Assembly (NCBI GenBank): GCA_016713665.1
Contig: JADJOR010000005.1
Coordinates: 310,001-374,000 of the forward strand
Source: Deltaproteobacteria bacterium
GTDB lineage: Bacteria; Myxococcota_A; UBA9160; UBA4427
DNA length: 64,000 nucleotides
Direction: 5' to 3'
The first letter of the stretch is position 1, and every line of letters starts with the position of its first letter. Shown here one piece after another: positions 46,644-55,771 of the stretch. Below the pieces are notes generated by a model. It worked only from the letters and a program-made list of their open reading frames with translations, searched no databases and was not told where the DNA came from. Made by a program: the position numbers and the translations under genes.

Positions 46644-49142
46644 ATGGCGATCTTCTCCCGACTCCGAGCCCCGAAGCGCGCGAGCGAGCCCACGCAGGAC
46701 GCAGCGACGCGCCGCGTGGGGGCCTCGCACTCTCGTTCGACACGCTCTCCTTCGACCCGGTCTCCTTCGACCTGGCTCGCCCTGTTCGCCGTGATGGCGA
46801 TCTCTTCCGCATCGCTCCCCGGATCCGCCGAGTCGGACGCGCGTTCGCAATTCCCGATCTCCGATGCGACGCCGCTTTCCCCGTCGCTCCGCGCGAGCCT
46901 GCCCGCCTCGGCGCGGGGTGAGGCGATCATCGAGGACGAGGTCCCGCAGCTGACGGCGACGCTGCTCGTCTCTCCGACGTCGCCGGCGCGGGTCGGCGTG
47001 CTCTTCGAGATGAAGCCCGGCTGGCACCTCTACTGGCGCAATCCCGGCCAGACCGGCGTCGCGCCTGAGCTCGAGCTCAGCGCAGAGGGACACACGATCG
47101 GCGCGCTCGGCTGGCCCGCGCCCGAGATCTTCCGCGAGGCCGATGATCTCTTCACGACCTACGGCTACGAGGGCCACGTGCTGCTCGCGGCGGAGCTCGC
47201 GGCGGATCGCGAGTCGGCGCATTCGACTTCGGGCGCGGCGGAGACGGACGGATCCGTGAAGGCACGGATCGACGTCCTCGCGTGTCGGACGCAATGCGTC
47301 CCGGCGAGCTTCGCGCTCGCGTCGCCTCTCGCGGTCGCCTCGAACGAAACGGAGCGGGAGGGGATCCGCGCGCTCTTCCGCGAGACGGAGGCGCGTGTGC
47401 CGCGTTCGGCCGTCGCTCTCGGCTGGACCTTCGACGCGGTCTGGAAGAGCGGCCCGCCGGCGCTCGATGGGTCGGCGAGTCTCGCGCTCGCGCTCGAGCC
47501 CTGCGCAAAGGGCTCGACCCCGTGCGTCGAGGCGAACGCGCAGGAGCCCGAGCTGGCGTTCCTCCCCTTCGAGGTCGAGACCTTCGAGTTCGCCCGAGAA
47601 CAGGTCGTTTCCGTCGATTCCGCGCGTCGCGGTCGGATCGAGCTCGAGCTCGAGGCGACCCGCCTCGAGCCCGGCGAAGATCGCCTGCTGGGCGTCGTCG
47701 CCCTCCGCGACGCGAGCGGACGCCTGCGCCACGTCGAGATCGACGTCCCGATTCGCGCACGCGACGCGGGGAGCGCGATGAGCGCAGCAGGAGCCGCGGC
47801 GGCGGGATCAGTCGCGTCGAGCGCGGAGACGCAAAGCGGCGATGCGTCGCCGTCGGTGCCCCCGTCGACCGGTTCCATGGGAGCGTTCGCGGCGCTGCAG
47901 GCGTTCCTGCTCGCGCTGCTCGGCGGGCTGATCCTGAACGGAATGCCCTGCGTGCTTCCGGTCCTCGCGATCAAGGTCGTGTCGGTCGCCGACCTGGCCG
48001 AGCGCGACGCGAAGGAGGTCCGCCTCCACGGCCTCGCCTACACCGCAGGCGTGCTCGGCTCGATGCTCGCCCTCGCCTCCCTCGTCGTCGGTCTGCGCAG
48101 CGCGGGACACGCCGTCGGCTGGGGCTTCCAGTTCCAGGAGCCGCTCTTCGTCGCCGGCATCGCGGCGCTGCTCGTGACCTTCGCGCTCAATCTCTTCGGC
48201 GTCTTCGAGATCGAGCTCGGCCAGGGCCGGCTCGCCGCGGTCGGACAGGACGCGACGGGGCTCTCCCGCTCGGCCTTCGAGGGGCTGCTCGCCGTCGTGC
48301 TGGCGACGCCCTGCACCGCTCCCTTCCTCGGCACCGCCGTCGGCTTCGCCTTCGCGAGCTCGGGCTTCGTCATCGTCTCGATCTTCGTCGCGATCGGCGT
48401 CGGCCTCGCCTCGCCGTTCCTGCTCGTGAGCTTCTTTCCCGCTCTCGCGCGCTTTGTGCCGCGCTCGGGCCCGTGGATGCTGAAGCTGCGGGCGGGGCTC
48501 GGCTTCTGTCTGCTCGCCACGGTCGTCTGGCTGCTCTGGATCGTCGGCCAGAGCGGGGGCACCGACTCCGTCGTCGCCCTCGTCGCGGCCCTGCTCTTCC
48601 TGTCGTTCCTGCTCTGGACCTTCGGCCAGCTGCAACCGATGCGCAGCGCCTGGCTCGGCCGCGGCAGCGCCGCCGCGATCACGCTGCTGGCTTTCGCGAG
48701 CTTCAATCTGATCGACTTCGAGCGGGCCGATGCCGCGACCGCGAGCGGCGCGGTCGGCGACGCGGCCGGACTCGAATCCGACGGCTTCCGCCCCTACGAC
48801 GAGGCGGCCGTGCGTGAAACCCTCGCCCGCGGCGTGCCGGTCTTCGTGATCTTCACCGCGGACTGGTGCATCACGTGCAAAGTGAACGAGAGGACGGTGC
48901 TCGATCGCCCCGCGGTCCGGGACACCCTCGCGCAGGCCGGCTTCGCGCTGTTCCGGGCCGACTGGACGCGCCGCGACGACGGGATCCGCGCGAAGCTCGC
49001 CGAGTTCGGCCGGGCCGGCGTCCCGCTCTACCTGGTCTACGACCCGGCGGCGCCGGAGAGCCCCCGCGTCCTGTCGGAGCTGCTGAGCCAGGAAGCGGTG
49101 ATCACGGCGCTCTCGGCGGCCTCGCCGATCGAACGGATCTGA
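46644..49142 (+). CDS. dsbD: DsbD-family protein-disulfide reductase (ScsB/DsbD-like)
   Basis: 832 residues. Carries electrons from cytoplasmic thioredoxin across the inner membrane to periplasmic thiol proteins. N-terminal signal and periplasmic domain (MKPGWHLYWRNPGQTGVAPE, LACRTQCVPASFAL), then the eight-helix core with its two redox cysteines in LNGMPCVLPVLAIKVVSV and LATPCTAPFLGTAVGFAF, and a C-terminal thioredoxin domain with FTADWCITCKVNERTVLD (CxxC). ATG 46644 is chosen; the frame extends to 46581 without better signals. It is the first plus-strand gene of a redox cassette and could directly reduce the TlpA-like protein encoded next. Confidence 0.9.
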   Translation: MAIFSRLRAPKRASEPTQDAATRRVGASHSRSTRSPSTRSPSTWLALFAVMAISSASLPGSAESDARSQFPISDATPLSPSLRASLPASARGEAIIEDEVPQLTATLLVSPTSPARVGVLFEMKPGWHLYWRNPGQTGVAPELELSAEGHTIGALGWPAPEIFREADDLFTTYGYEGHVLLAAELAADRESAHSTSGAAETDGSVKARIDVLACRTQCVPASFALASPLAVASNETEREGIRALFRETEARVPRSAVALGWTFDAVWKSGPPALDGSASLALALEPCAKGSTPCVEANAQEPELAFLPFEVETFEFAREQVVSVDSARRGRIELELEATRLEPGEDRLLGVVALRDASGRLRHVEIDVPIRARDAGSAMSAAGAAAAGSVASSAETQSGDASPSVPPSTGSMGAFAALQAFLLALLGGLILNGMPCVLPVLAIKVVSVADLAERDAKEVRLHGLAYTAGVLGSMLALASLVVGLRSAGHAVGWGFQFQEPLFVAGIAALLVTFALNLFGVFEIELGQGRLAAVGQDATGLSRSAFEGLLAVVLATPCTAPFLGTAVGFAFASSGFVIVSIFVAIGVGLASPFLLVSFFPALARFVPRSGPWMLKLRAGLGFCLLATVVWLLWIVGQSGGTDSVVALVAALLFLSFLLWTFGQLQPMRSAWLGRGSAAAITLLAFASFNLIDFERADAATASGAVGDAAGLESDGFRPYDEAAVRETLARGVPVFVIFTADWCITCKVNERTVLDRPAVRDTLAQAGFALFRADWTRRDDGIRAKLAEFGRAGVPLYLVYDPAAPESPRVLSELLSQEAVITALSAASPIERI

Positions 49143-49285
49143 GCCCGTCTGCGTCCCGGATCACATTTCCCTCAGCAGGACCCGCCGACACGACGATGCA
49201 GCGTGGGATCGAGAGGTGTGTCGACGATCCCGTTTCGGCGGCGCTCGCACACACCCGCTCGGGACCCACGGGAGATCCTGGATCC

Positions 49286-49852
49286 ATGATGGCCTCTGTC
49301 CTTCGTCCCCGCGCGCTCCGCCTCGCGCCGCGCGCCGGTTCGCCGCTCGTCTCTCCGCTCGTCGCGGTGCTTCTCTCGCTGCTCGCGTCGCTCGTCGTCT
49401 CGAACGCCGCGCTCGCCCTCGAAGCGGGCGATCGCGCGCCCGACTTCTCGGCGCCTTCCCTCGACGGCAAGGGCAACGTCTCCCTCGCCCAGTACCGCGG
49501 CAAGGTCGTCTATCTCGACTTCTGGGCGTCGTGGTGTGCGCCCTGCCTGAAGGCGATCCCGGAGATCGAGGCGATGCGCAAGGAGCTCGCCGGCGAGAAC
49601 TTCCAGATCGTCGCGGTCAACCTCGATCAGCAGACGAAGAAGGCCCTGCGCTTCCTCGAGAAGAATCCGATCGGATATCCCTCGGCGAGCGATCCGAAGG
49701 GCCGCCTGCCCAAGCAATTCGGCGTCGACACGATGCCGACCTCGTACCTGATCGATGGCCAGGGCGTGATCCGCCACGTCCACCGCGGCTTCCAGCGCGG
49801 GGACGGCGTCAAGCTGCGCGCGGAGATCCGAAAGCTCCTCGGAGGACATTAG
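49286..49852 (+). CDS. TlpA-like periplasmic thioredoxin-fold protein
   Basis: 188 residues. A hydrophobic signal or anchor (PLVAVLLSLLASLVVSNAAL) precedes a redoxin domain: GDRAPDFSAPSLDGKGNVSL, the active site DFWASWCAPCLKAIPEIEAM (CxxC), VAVNLDQQTKKALRFLEKNP and GVDTMPTSYLIDGQGVIRHV with the usual cis-Pro. It reduces or oxidises periplasmic thiols; the partner is unknown. ATG 49286 has GGAGATC upstream. The DUF4266 gene begins 3 bases after its stop, and the set continues with DUF3570 and ApbE. Confidence 0.9.
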   Translation: MMASVLRPRALRLAPRAGSPLVSPLVAVLLSLLASLVVSNAALALEAGDRAPDFSAPSLDGKGNVSLAQYRGKVVYLDFWASWCAPCLKAIPEIEAMRKELAGENFQIVAVNLDQQTKKALRFLEKNPIGYPSASDPKGRLPKQFGVDTMPTSYLIDGQGVIRHVHRGFQRGDGVKLRAEIRKLLGGH

Positions 49853-49855
49853 TCG

Positions 49856-50074
49856 ATGCGCTCGATCCCGACCGTTCTGCTCCTGATCGCGCTCGGCGTC
49901 GCGGCGACGGGCTGTGCCCGGGTCAGCCCCTGGGAGCGTGACCTGCTCGCGCGCCGGGACATGGCCTGGGAGCCGGACTCGCTCGAGGCGAAGCGCGAGT
50001 CGCACGTCTATTTCAGCAAGGAGGCCTCCATGCCGGGCGGAAGCGGCGGGGGCGGCGGCTGCGGCTGCAACTGA
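49856..50074 (+). CDS. DUF4266 small lipoprotein
   Basis: 72 residues. Signal MRSIPTVLLLIALGVAATGC gives a lipid-modified cysteine at 20, followed by the conserved RVSPWERDLLARRDMAWEP and the tail HVYFSKEASMPGGSGGGGGC ending GCN. DUF4266 proteins nearly always sit beside DUF3570, as here. The C-terminal Gly run with two cysteines (CGC) could bind metal or form a disulfide with the neighbouring thioredoxin. GGAGG lies just before the start. Function unknown. Confidence 0.9.
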   Translation: MRSIPTVLLLIALGVAATGCARVSPWERDLLARRDMAWEPDSLEAKRESHVYFSKEASMPGGSGGGGGCGCN

Positions 50075-50089
50075 GATCCGGAGGCTTCG

Positions 50090-51421
50090 ATGAGGGGGGA
50101 TCGGGAGCAGAAGATCGAAGGGGACCGCGGCGAAGTCGCCGACGGCCTCGCCCTGCCTGGTCGCGCGCTGACGGCGTTGACGACGAGCGCGCTCGCGATC
50201 CCGGGCATCGTGGCGGCAGCGCGCGCCGACACGCCGATCGAGCAGGCCAGCGCGGCCTACGCATTCAGCTACTACGTCGAGGACGACCTCTCCCCCGGCC
50301 GCTTCTCGGGCACCGGCTCCCGCCAGCGCTACGAGGTCCTCACGGACCAGCTCGAGTTCGACTTCCCGGTCTCCAAGCGCATGGACGTCGGCGTCGACTT
50401 CCTCTACGAGAAGATGAGCGGCGCGTCGCCCTGGTACGTCGAGGCGAGCGGGACCGAGCGAGTCCAGGTCATGAGCGGAGCCACGATCGACGACACCCGC
50501 TACGACCTCACGGCGGATCTCGACTACTACCTCGAGGACGCGAAGGACACGTTCGCCGCCGGCTTCTCGAAGGAGCAGGACTACCTCTCGGTCCATGGCG
50601 GGATCGGGACCGAGCGCTCCTACTTCGACAAGAACACGACGCTCTCGCTCTCCGGCGCCTTCGCCTACGACTGGATCGACCCGAACAACCCGAATCTCTC
50701 GCTCGCCCGGCCGAAGTCCGGCGAGAAGTGGAGCCTCGACTTCTTCGGGGGCATCTCCCAGCTCCTGACCCGCGCGTCGGCGATCCAGGTCACGGGCAAC
50801 TTCAAGTATTCGAACGGCTACCTCTCGGATCCGTACAAGGCGATCCGCGGCATCGGTCCCTCCGACGGCCTCATCTCCGATCGACGCCCGAGCGAGAAGC
50901 ATCAGGGCAACATCATGGTGCGCTACCGCCACCATCTGCCGTTCCACGACCTGTTCCCCGCCTCGATCCACCTCGACTATCGCTTCTATGCCGACGACTG
51001 GAGCATCACGTCGCATACCTTCGAGCTCGGTTGGCACCAGGGCTTCGGCTGGCTGACGGTCGTCCCGGCGGTCCGCTACTACAGCCAGAGCAAGGCGGAT
51101 TTCTACGACACGTTGCTTCTGGCGGGCGCGGCCGAGAACGATCCCGGCAATCGCTCGAGCGACTACCGGCTCTCGCCCTACGGCGCGATCTCCTGGAAGG
51201 TGAAGCTGGAGGCTTCCCTCGAGGATCTGTTCGACTATCAAGCGAGCTCGGGTCTCCAGGCCGTGGGCTTCTCCGGCGGGCTCGATCTCTTCCTCGCGTT
51301 CTCCTACGAACGCTATCTCTCGGACGGCTCGTTCGGTCTCGTCAGCGTCGACGACGTCGACGAGGCTCCGGCGCTCGTCGACTTCCAGGTCTTCGCCTTC
51401 ACCCTCACGGGTCGCTTCTGA
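50090..51421 (+). CDS. DUF3570 outer-membrane-like protein with SGAT motif
   Basis: 443 residues. The N-terminal stretch (RALTALTTSALAIPGIVAAA) works as a signal. The rest is rich in alternating aromatic beta strands (YAFSYYVEDDLSPGRF, ISQLLTRASAIQVTGNFKY, GSFGLVSVDDVDEAPALVDF) ending VFAFTLTGRF, as expected for an outer-membrane barrel with a terminal Phe. Residues 129-137 read SGATIDDTR; SGAT is the core of the sequence in which ApbE enzymes attach FMN to Thr in NqrB/NqrC/RnfG. ApbE is encoded 3 bases downstream. Flavinylation of this barrel is inference; the Asp usually three residues before the Ser is not there. Confidence 0.87.
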   Translation: MRGDREQKIEGDRGEVADGLALPGRALTALTTSALAIPGIVAAARADTPIEQASAAYAFSYYVEDDLSPGRFSGTGSRQRYEVLTDQLEFDFPVSKRMDVGVDFLYEKMSGASPWYVEASGTERVQVMSGATIDDTRYDLTADLDYYLEDAKDTFAAGFSKEQDYLSVHGGIGTERSYFDKNTTLSLSGAFAYDWIDPNNPNLSLARPKSGEKWSLDFFGGISQLLTRASAIQVTGNFKYSNGYLSDPYKAIRGIGPSDGLISDRRPSEKHQGNIMVRYRHHLPFHDLFPASIHLDYRFYADDWSITSHTFELGWHQGFGWLTVVPAVRYYSQSKADFYDTLLLAGAAENDPGNRSSDYRLSPYGAISWKVKLEASLEDLFDYQASSGLQAVGFSGGLDLFLAFSYERYLSDGSFGLVSVDDVDEAPALVDFQVFAFTLTGRF

Positions 51422-51423
51422 CG

Positions 51424-52386
51424 ATGCCCCTGCTCCGATTCCGTTTCCGCGCGATGGGGAGCCCGTGCGAGCTCAAGCTCCACGGACCCGCGCGGAGCGG
51501 GCTCGAGGAGCTCGCGCGACGCTGCACCCGCGAGGTGGCGCGGCTCGAGCAGAAATACTCGCGCTATCGGGAGGACAGCCTCGCCTCGGCGATCAACCGC
51601 AGCGCCGGCGACGAGCGCGGCCTCGAGATCGACGACGAGACCGCGGCGCTCCTCGACTTCGCCGAGACGGCGAACCGCGAGAGCGAGGGACGCTTCGACC
51701 CGACCTCCGGCGTGCTTCGGCGGGTCTGGGATTTCCGCTCGAATCGACTGCCCGACCCGGCGGAGCTGGCCCGGATCCGCGACCTCGTCGGCTGGTCGAA
51801 GCTCCGCTGGGAGCGTCCGCGCCTCGTGCTGCCCCTGCCCGGCATGCAGCTCGATTTCGGGGGCTTCGTCAAGGAATACGCCGCCGATCGCGTGGCCGCG
51901 CTCTGTCGCGACGCCGGACTCGCCTCGGGGCTCGTCGATCTCGGCGGAGATCTCGCGGTCGTCGGTCCGCATCCCGACGGCTCGCCCTGGCAGGTCGGCA
52001 TCCGGAATCCGCGACGGCCGGGCGCCGCGATCGCCCGCGTCGCCGTCGCCTCCGGCGGCATCGCGACGAGCGGCGACTACGAGCGCTGCATGGTCGTCGA
52101 CGGCGTCCGCTACCCCCATCTGCTCGATCCCCGGACGGGGGAGAGCTTTCGCGGCGGCCCCGCGAGCGTCTCGGTGCAGGCCCCGCTCTGTCTCGTCGCG
52201 GGCGCTGCGACCACGATCGCGATGCTGAACGACGAGCGCGAGAGCCGGGCCTTCCTCGCCGGCCTCGGTCTGCCCCATCTCGTGATCGGCCAGGACGGCC
52301 GCCTCGAAGGCGACGTCCGGCTCGCCTCAGGAGCGCGACGAGAACACGACGAGATCGGCGTCCCAGCCGTCGTCGGCCAGGCTTAG
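51424..52386 (+). CDS. apbE: FAD:protein FMN transferase
   Basis: ApbE attaches FMN from FAD to a Ser/Thr of extracytoplasmic proteins. 320 residues, starting MPLLRFRFRAMGSPCELKL. Motifs: EVARLEQKYSRYREDSLASA, ESEGRFDPTSGVLRRVWDF, QLDFGGFVKEYAADRVAAL, SGLVDLGGDLAVVGPHPDGS and ASGGIATSGDYERCMVVDG with HLLDPRTGESF. There is no evident signal peptide or lipobox, so it may act before export or use an unrecognised route. It is the last gene of the DsbD-to-ApbE cassette. Its last 60 bases overlap the 3' end of the convergent secretin gene. Confidence 0.92.
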   Translation: MPLLRFRFRAMGSPCELKLHGPARSGLEELARRCTREVARLEQKYSRYREDSLASAINRSAGDERGLEIDDETAALLDFAETANRESEGRFDPTSGVLRRVWDFRSNRLPDPAELARIRDLVGWSKLRWERPRLVLPLPGMQLDFGGFVKEYAADRVAALCRDAGLASGLVDLGGDLAVVGPHPDGSPWQVGIRNPRRPGAAIARVAVASGGIATSGDYERCMVVDGVRYPHLLDPRTGESFRGGPASVSVQAPLCLVAGAATTIAMLNDERESRAFLAGLGLPHLVIGQDGRLEGDVRLASGARREHDEIGVPAVVGQA

Positions 52387-54750
52387 CGCGAGATCCCCCG
52401 CGTCCGACATCGAGTCGAAGCCCATCACGTAGACGTCGAAGAGGTCGCCTCCGTCCGCGCTCTGCCACCGCTGGACCCGGGTGCGATGGCCTCGGCGCTC
52501 GAGATCGCGGGCGATCGCTTCGGCATCGGACTCGAGCGAACGCGTCGTGACCCGCACGCCATAGGGCGAGCCCTCCGAATCGGGCAGGTTCTGGATGCGG
52601 GCGCGCTGGCGATCGAAGGCGAGTCGGCGGCGGATCGTGTCGGCGACGAGCTCGGCCGGCGTCGAGACGCGGCGCGCGCGGGCTGCGATCACGAGGCGGA
52701 TGTCCTCGACGACCTTGCCCCGGGCCTTGAAGAACCAGCCGAGGAAGGGAATGTCGGAGAGCCAGGGCGTCCCGCCCTGGGCGGTCGTGTCCGTGCGCTC
52801 CCGATCGACGCCGACGATCGCGGTCTCACCGTCCTCGAGGCGGGCCTTCGCCGAGAGGGTCTCCTTGATGAGCGTCGGGCCGACCTTCGAGGCGTCGCCC
52901 GCGACGGACGGGCCGAGCGACGAGATCTCCGTGTCGAGGGAGAGCACGATCGGGCCCTCCTGTCCGGCCTGCGCCTCGATCGTGAGCCGCACGCCGACGT
53001 CCTGGCGATTGAGATTGACCGTCACGCCGAAGGTGGCGGTCGACGGATTCGTCGTATTGACGCTCGCGAGCGAGGTCCCCTCGGAGGTCGGGATCGGAAT
53101 GTTCGAGCCGACGAAGATCTCGTGCTCCTCACCGGCGACGATCACGAGCGAGGGCTGGATCAGGATGTCGACGCGCGCCTTGATGCTCGAAGCGTCGATC
53201 TCGCCCGTGTCCTCGAGCGGAATCAGGACGCCACCGGCTCCGGGGATGTCGAAGTCGACCCCGGCATCCCGGGAAACGCGACCAAAGAGCGCGCCCTCGG
53301 CGATCGGCGTCGTTCGGAAGCCGCCGCCGGCGGGCAGGCTGATCATGCGCCCGACGAACTCGTCGAGCGAGTCCCCCGGCAGCAGCGGAAGGTGATAGCT
53401 GAGCGAGAGCGCGAGGCTGCTCGGGGTGCGCACCTCGGAGACCGTGATGTCGACGGCGATCAGCTGAGGCCGTGCATCGAGCTTCTCGACCAGCTCGCGG
53501 ATGACGCGATGCCCGCGCTCGCTCGCGCGGACGACGAGGGAACGGGTCGGCTCGTCGACGGCGATCGTGTAGTCCTCGCCCCCGAGCAGCGAATTCAGAT
53601 CGAGGGTCGACACCGCGCCGGCGAAGCCCGGCACCTTCGGCGTCACCGAATCGTCCGGTGCCGCGTTCGACCCGTCGCCGGTCTCATCGGCGTCCTGCCG
53701 GGGGTCGTTCGGCGAGCTCGCATCGGACGGCTTCTTCCCATCGCCGCTCTGACCGCCGCGGGTTTCCTCATTATTTCTCGAGCGCGAAGCGCTCGGCGCC
53801 TGGCCGCCCAGGATCTGCGCGACCTCGCCGGCGTCGCGATTGAGCACGCGCAGGATCCGGAGCTCGCCCTCGCCTTCGATCGGGACGTCGATCCGCTCGA
53901 GAAAGTCGACCAGGCGGTCGACCGCGTCCGGCGATCCGCTGAAGATCAGGCTGTTGGTCCGCTCGTCGCTCCAGACCTCGAGCTCGCGATCGGCGAAGCG
54001 GCCCGACTCGAACTGGGCCTGGATCATCGCGTCGACGTCGGCGACGTCGCGGTAGCGCAACACCCTTTGGCGCAGTCCGCGCTCCTCGACGCGATCGAGC
54101 TCGTCGGCGATCTCGGTGAGCCGGGCGATCGAGCTCTCGGGGCCGCTCGCGATCAGGCTGTGGGTCTGCTCGAGGGCGATCAGCGTGACCGTCGCGCCGG
54201 CCATCGGCTGGAGCACGTTCAGGACCGACTGGAGGCTCGCGACCTCGAGCGGGATCAACGCCGTGACGTAGCGATCGGAGCCGCGCCGGACGCGCTCGGC
54301 ATAGGGCGCCTCGCCGACCGCCTCGGCGATCCGGGCGATCCGCCATTGATTCACCGTCGAGGGCAGCAACGCGAAGCCCAGCAGATGGAGCGCCGAATCG
54401 AGCAACGCCCACGCCTCGTCCTTCGTGACGGGCCGCTTCGAGACGAGCGAGACCATGCCCCCGACCTGCTCGTCGAACAGGATCGTGCGGCGCGTCTCCT
54501 TCGAGACCAGCTCGATCAGCTGGTCGATGTCCATCCGCTTCTGGTTGAGCAGGATGCGCGCTTCGTCCGGCCCCGGCGCCCGGGGACGGCTGCGGGCCTG
54601 AGCCTGGGCCCGAGCCTGGGCCTCGGCCTGCTGCTGGTCCCTTCCCTGGGCCTCTTCCTGCGCGTAGCCGAGCGAGGCCGACCCGCAGAGGAGCGCGACC
54701 ACGAGGCCGGACCAGCAGAAGAAGATCGATCGCGAGCGGCGGGTCGGCAC
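52327..54750 (-). CDS. secretin (GspD/PilQ-like) with C-terminal SPOR-like domain
   Basis: 807 residues from a GTG at 54750. Signal IFFCWSGLVVALLCGSASLG, a Gln/Ala/Arg-rich stretch, then N-domains (RMDIDQLIELVSKETRRTIL, TLIALEQTHSLIASGPESSI, LEVWSDERTNSLIFSGSPDA). A low-complexity Ser/Asp/Asn insert lies at about 325-370, followed by the secretin core (LIAVDITVSEVRTPSSLALS, EEHEIFVGSNIPIPTSEGTS, DVGVRLTIEAQAGQEGP, ETAIVGVDRERTD, LSDIPFLGWFFKA). The last 90 residues (SPYGVRVTTRSLESDAEAIA, DLFDVYVMGFDSMSDAGDLA) look like a SPOR domain, which binds denuded septal peptidoglycan. No other secretion or pilus gene is nearby, so it is an orphan secretin. Confidence 0.85.
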   Translation of the reverse strand: MPTRRSRSIFFCWSGLVVALLCGSASLGYAQEEAQGRDQQQAEAQARAQAQARSRPRAPGPDEARILLNQKRMDIDQLIELVSKETRRTILFDEQVGGMVSLVSKRPVTKDEAWALLDSALHLLGFALLPSTVNQWRIARIAEAVGEAPYAERVRRGSDRYVTALIPLEVASLQSVLNVLQPMAGATVTLIALEQTHSLIASGPESSIARLTEIADELDRVEERGLRQRVLRYRDVADVDAMIQAQFESGRFADRELEVWSDERTNSLIFSGSPDAVDRLVDFLERIDVPIEGEGELRILRVLNRDAGEVAQILGGQAPSASRSRNNEETRGGQSGDGKKPSDASSPNDPRQDADETGDGSNAAPDDSVTPKVPGFAGAVSTLDLNSLLGGEDYTIAVDEPTRSLVVRASERGHRVIRELVEKLDARPQLIAVDITVSEVRTPSSLALSLSYHLPLLPGDSLDEFVGRMISLPAGGGFRTTPIAEGALFGRVSRDAGVDFDIPGAGGVLIPLEDTGEIDASSIKARVDILIQPSLVIVAGEEHEIFVGSNIPIPTSEGTSLASVNTTNPSTATFGVTVNLNRQDVGVRLTIEAQAGQEGPIVLSLDTEISSLGPSVAGDASKVGPTLIKETLSAKARLEDGETAIVGVDRERTDTTAQGGTPWLSDIPFLGWFFKARGKVVEDIRLVIAARARRVSTPAELVADTIRRRLAFDRQRARIQNLPDSEGSPYGVRVTTRSLESDAEAIARDLERRGHRTRVQRWQSADGGDLFDVYVMGFDSMSDAGDLALSLADDGWDADLVVFSSRS

Positions 54751-54835
54751 GCGGGGAGGCTATCCGAGGGGTCGCACAGCCGCTATGCGAGCGGCCCGCT
54801 CGAGCGGTGTGCGCCGGTCGCGACGCGCGAAGACG

Positions 54836-55654
54836 TCAGCGCCACGGGCTCGCGAACTCGAAGACGCGAATGCGGATCGCGATGCGCAGCTCGTGGACCT
54901 GGAGATCGTAATCGATCTTGTCACCCGGCCCGGGAGCGAAGGGGCCCTGAGTCGTCACCGACGGATTCGGCAGGCCCACGTAGCGGTAGCCCGCCGAGAG
55001 CGAGACGTGCTCCGTCATCTGGAAGTTGAATCCGGTGCCGACGTTCCAGGCGAAGTCGACGACGTCGTCATGGGCGCCGATCACGTTCGAGGTGCCGTCG
55101 ATGTCCATCAGGGCCGTGAGACCGATGCCGGCGCCGACGTAGAGGCTCGCGGGCTCGAGCCAGCGGCGCAGACGCGGCTGGCGTCCGAGGCCGAAGAGAT
55201 ACTGAAAGGGCTTCGCGACCGAGACGAGCGGGATGTCGAGCCACTGATTGAAGAGGACGGTCGTCGTCTTCAGCTCGGTGAAGAAGCGGTTGGAGTTGAC
55301 GCCGGAGCCGGCCACCGTCGAGAGCTCGTACTCCCGCAGACCCGCCGCCTCGATCTCGCTGCGAACCGGCCAATCGGGCAGCCGCACCTTCAACAGGAAC
55401 TCGCGCGGAACGAGCTCGTCCATCGGAACCTCGAGACCGACCGCGGCATCGAGCATCGGCGATGAATCGTGATCACTCCCGGTCAACGGGGTCACGGGCG
55501 CGTTGCCCGCCTGACCGTCCGTCTCGACCTCCGCGCCCGAGAGCCCGATGCCGCCCTGGACGTAGACCTTCCATTCGGCGGCGCCCTCACCGGCTGCGAG
55601 GACGAGACTTCCGACGAGGGCAGCGATGCCCGACCCGATCCGTATGCGACCCAT
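54836..55654 (-). CDS. outer-membrane beta-barrel-like protein
   Basis: 272 residues from ATG 55654, with GGAGGGG 9 bases upstream. Signal IGSGIAALVGSLVLAAGEGA precedes WKVYVQGGIGLSGAEV, then alternating strands ending DLQVHELRIAIRIRVFEF. Strand-like repeats such as LYVGAGIGLTALMDIDG, NVGTGFNFQMTEHVSLSAG and YRYVGLPNPSVTTQG are typical of OmpA/OmpW-like eight-strand barrels. Function unknown. It follows in the same direction as the secretin, with its stop about 85 bases before the secretin start, so it could be part of the same transcript. Confidence 0.75.
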   Translation of the reverse strand: MGRIRIGSGIAALVGSLVLAAGEGAAEWKVYVQGGIGLSGAEVETDGQAGNAPVTPLTGSDHDSSPMLDAAVGLEVPMDELVPREFLLKVRLPDWPVRSEIEAAGLREYELSTVAGSGVNSNRFFTELKTTTVLFNQWLDIPLVSVAKPFQYLFGLGRQPRLRRWLEPASLYVGAGIGLTALMDIDGTSNVIGAHDDVVDFAWNVGTGFNFQMTEHVSLSAGYRYVGLPNPSVTTQGPFAPGPGDKIDYDLQVHELRIAIRIRVFEFASPWR

Positions 55655-55771
55655 CACGAGAAACCCCTCCGAGCCCGAGGGCTCACGCGCACGTAGCTCG
55701 AAGGCATATCGGTCGGGCGAGGGAACTTGCTTGATGATCGATCTCACAAATCGGGCGATCGGCGCGCCGGA

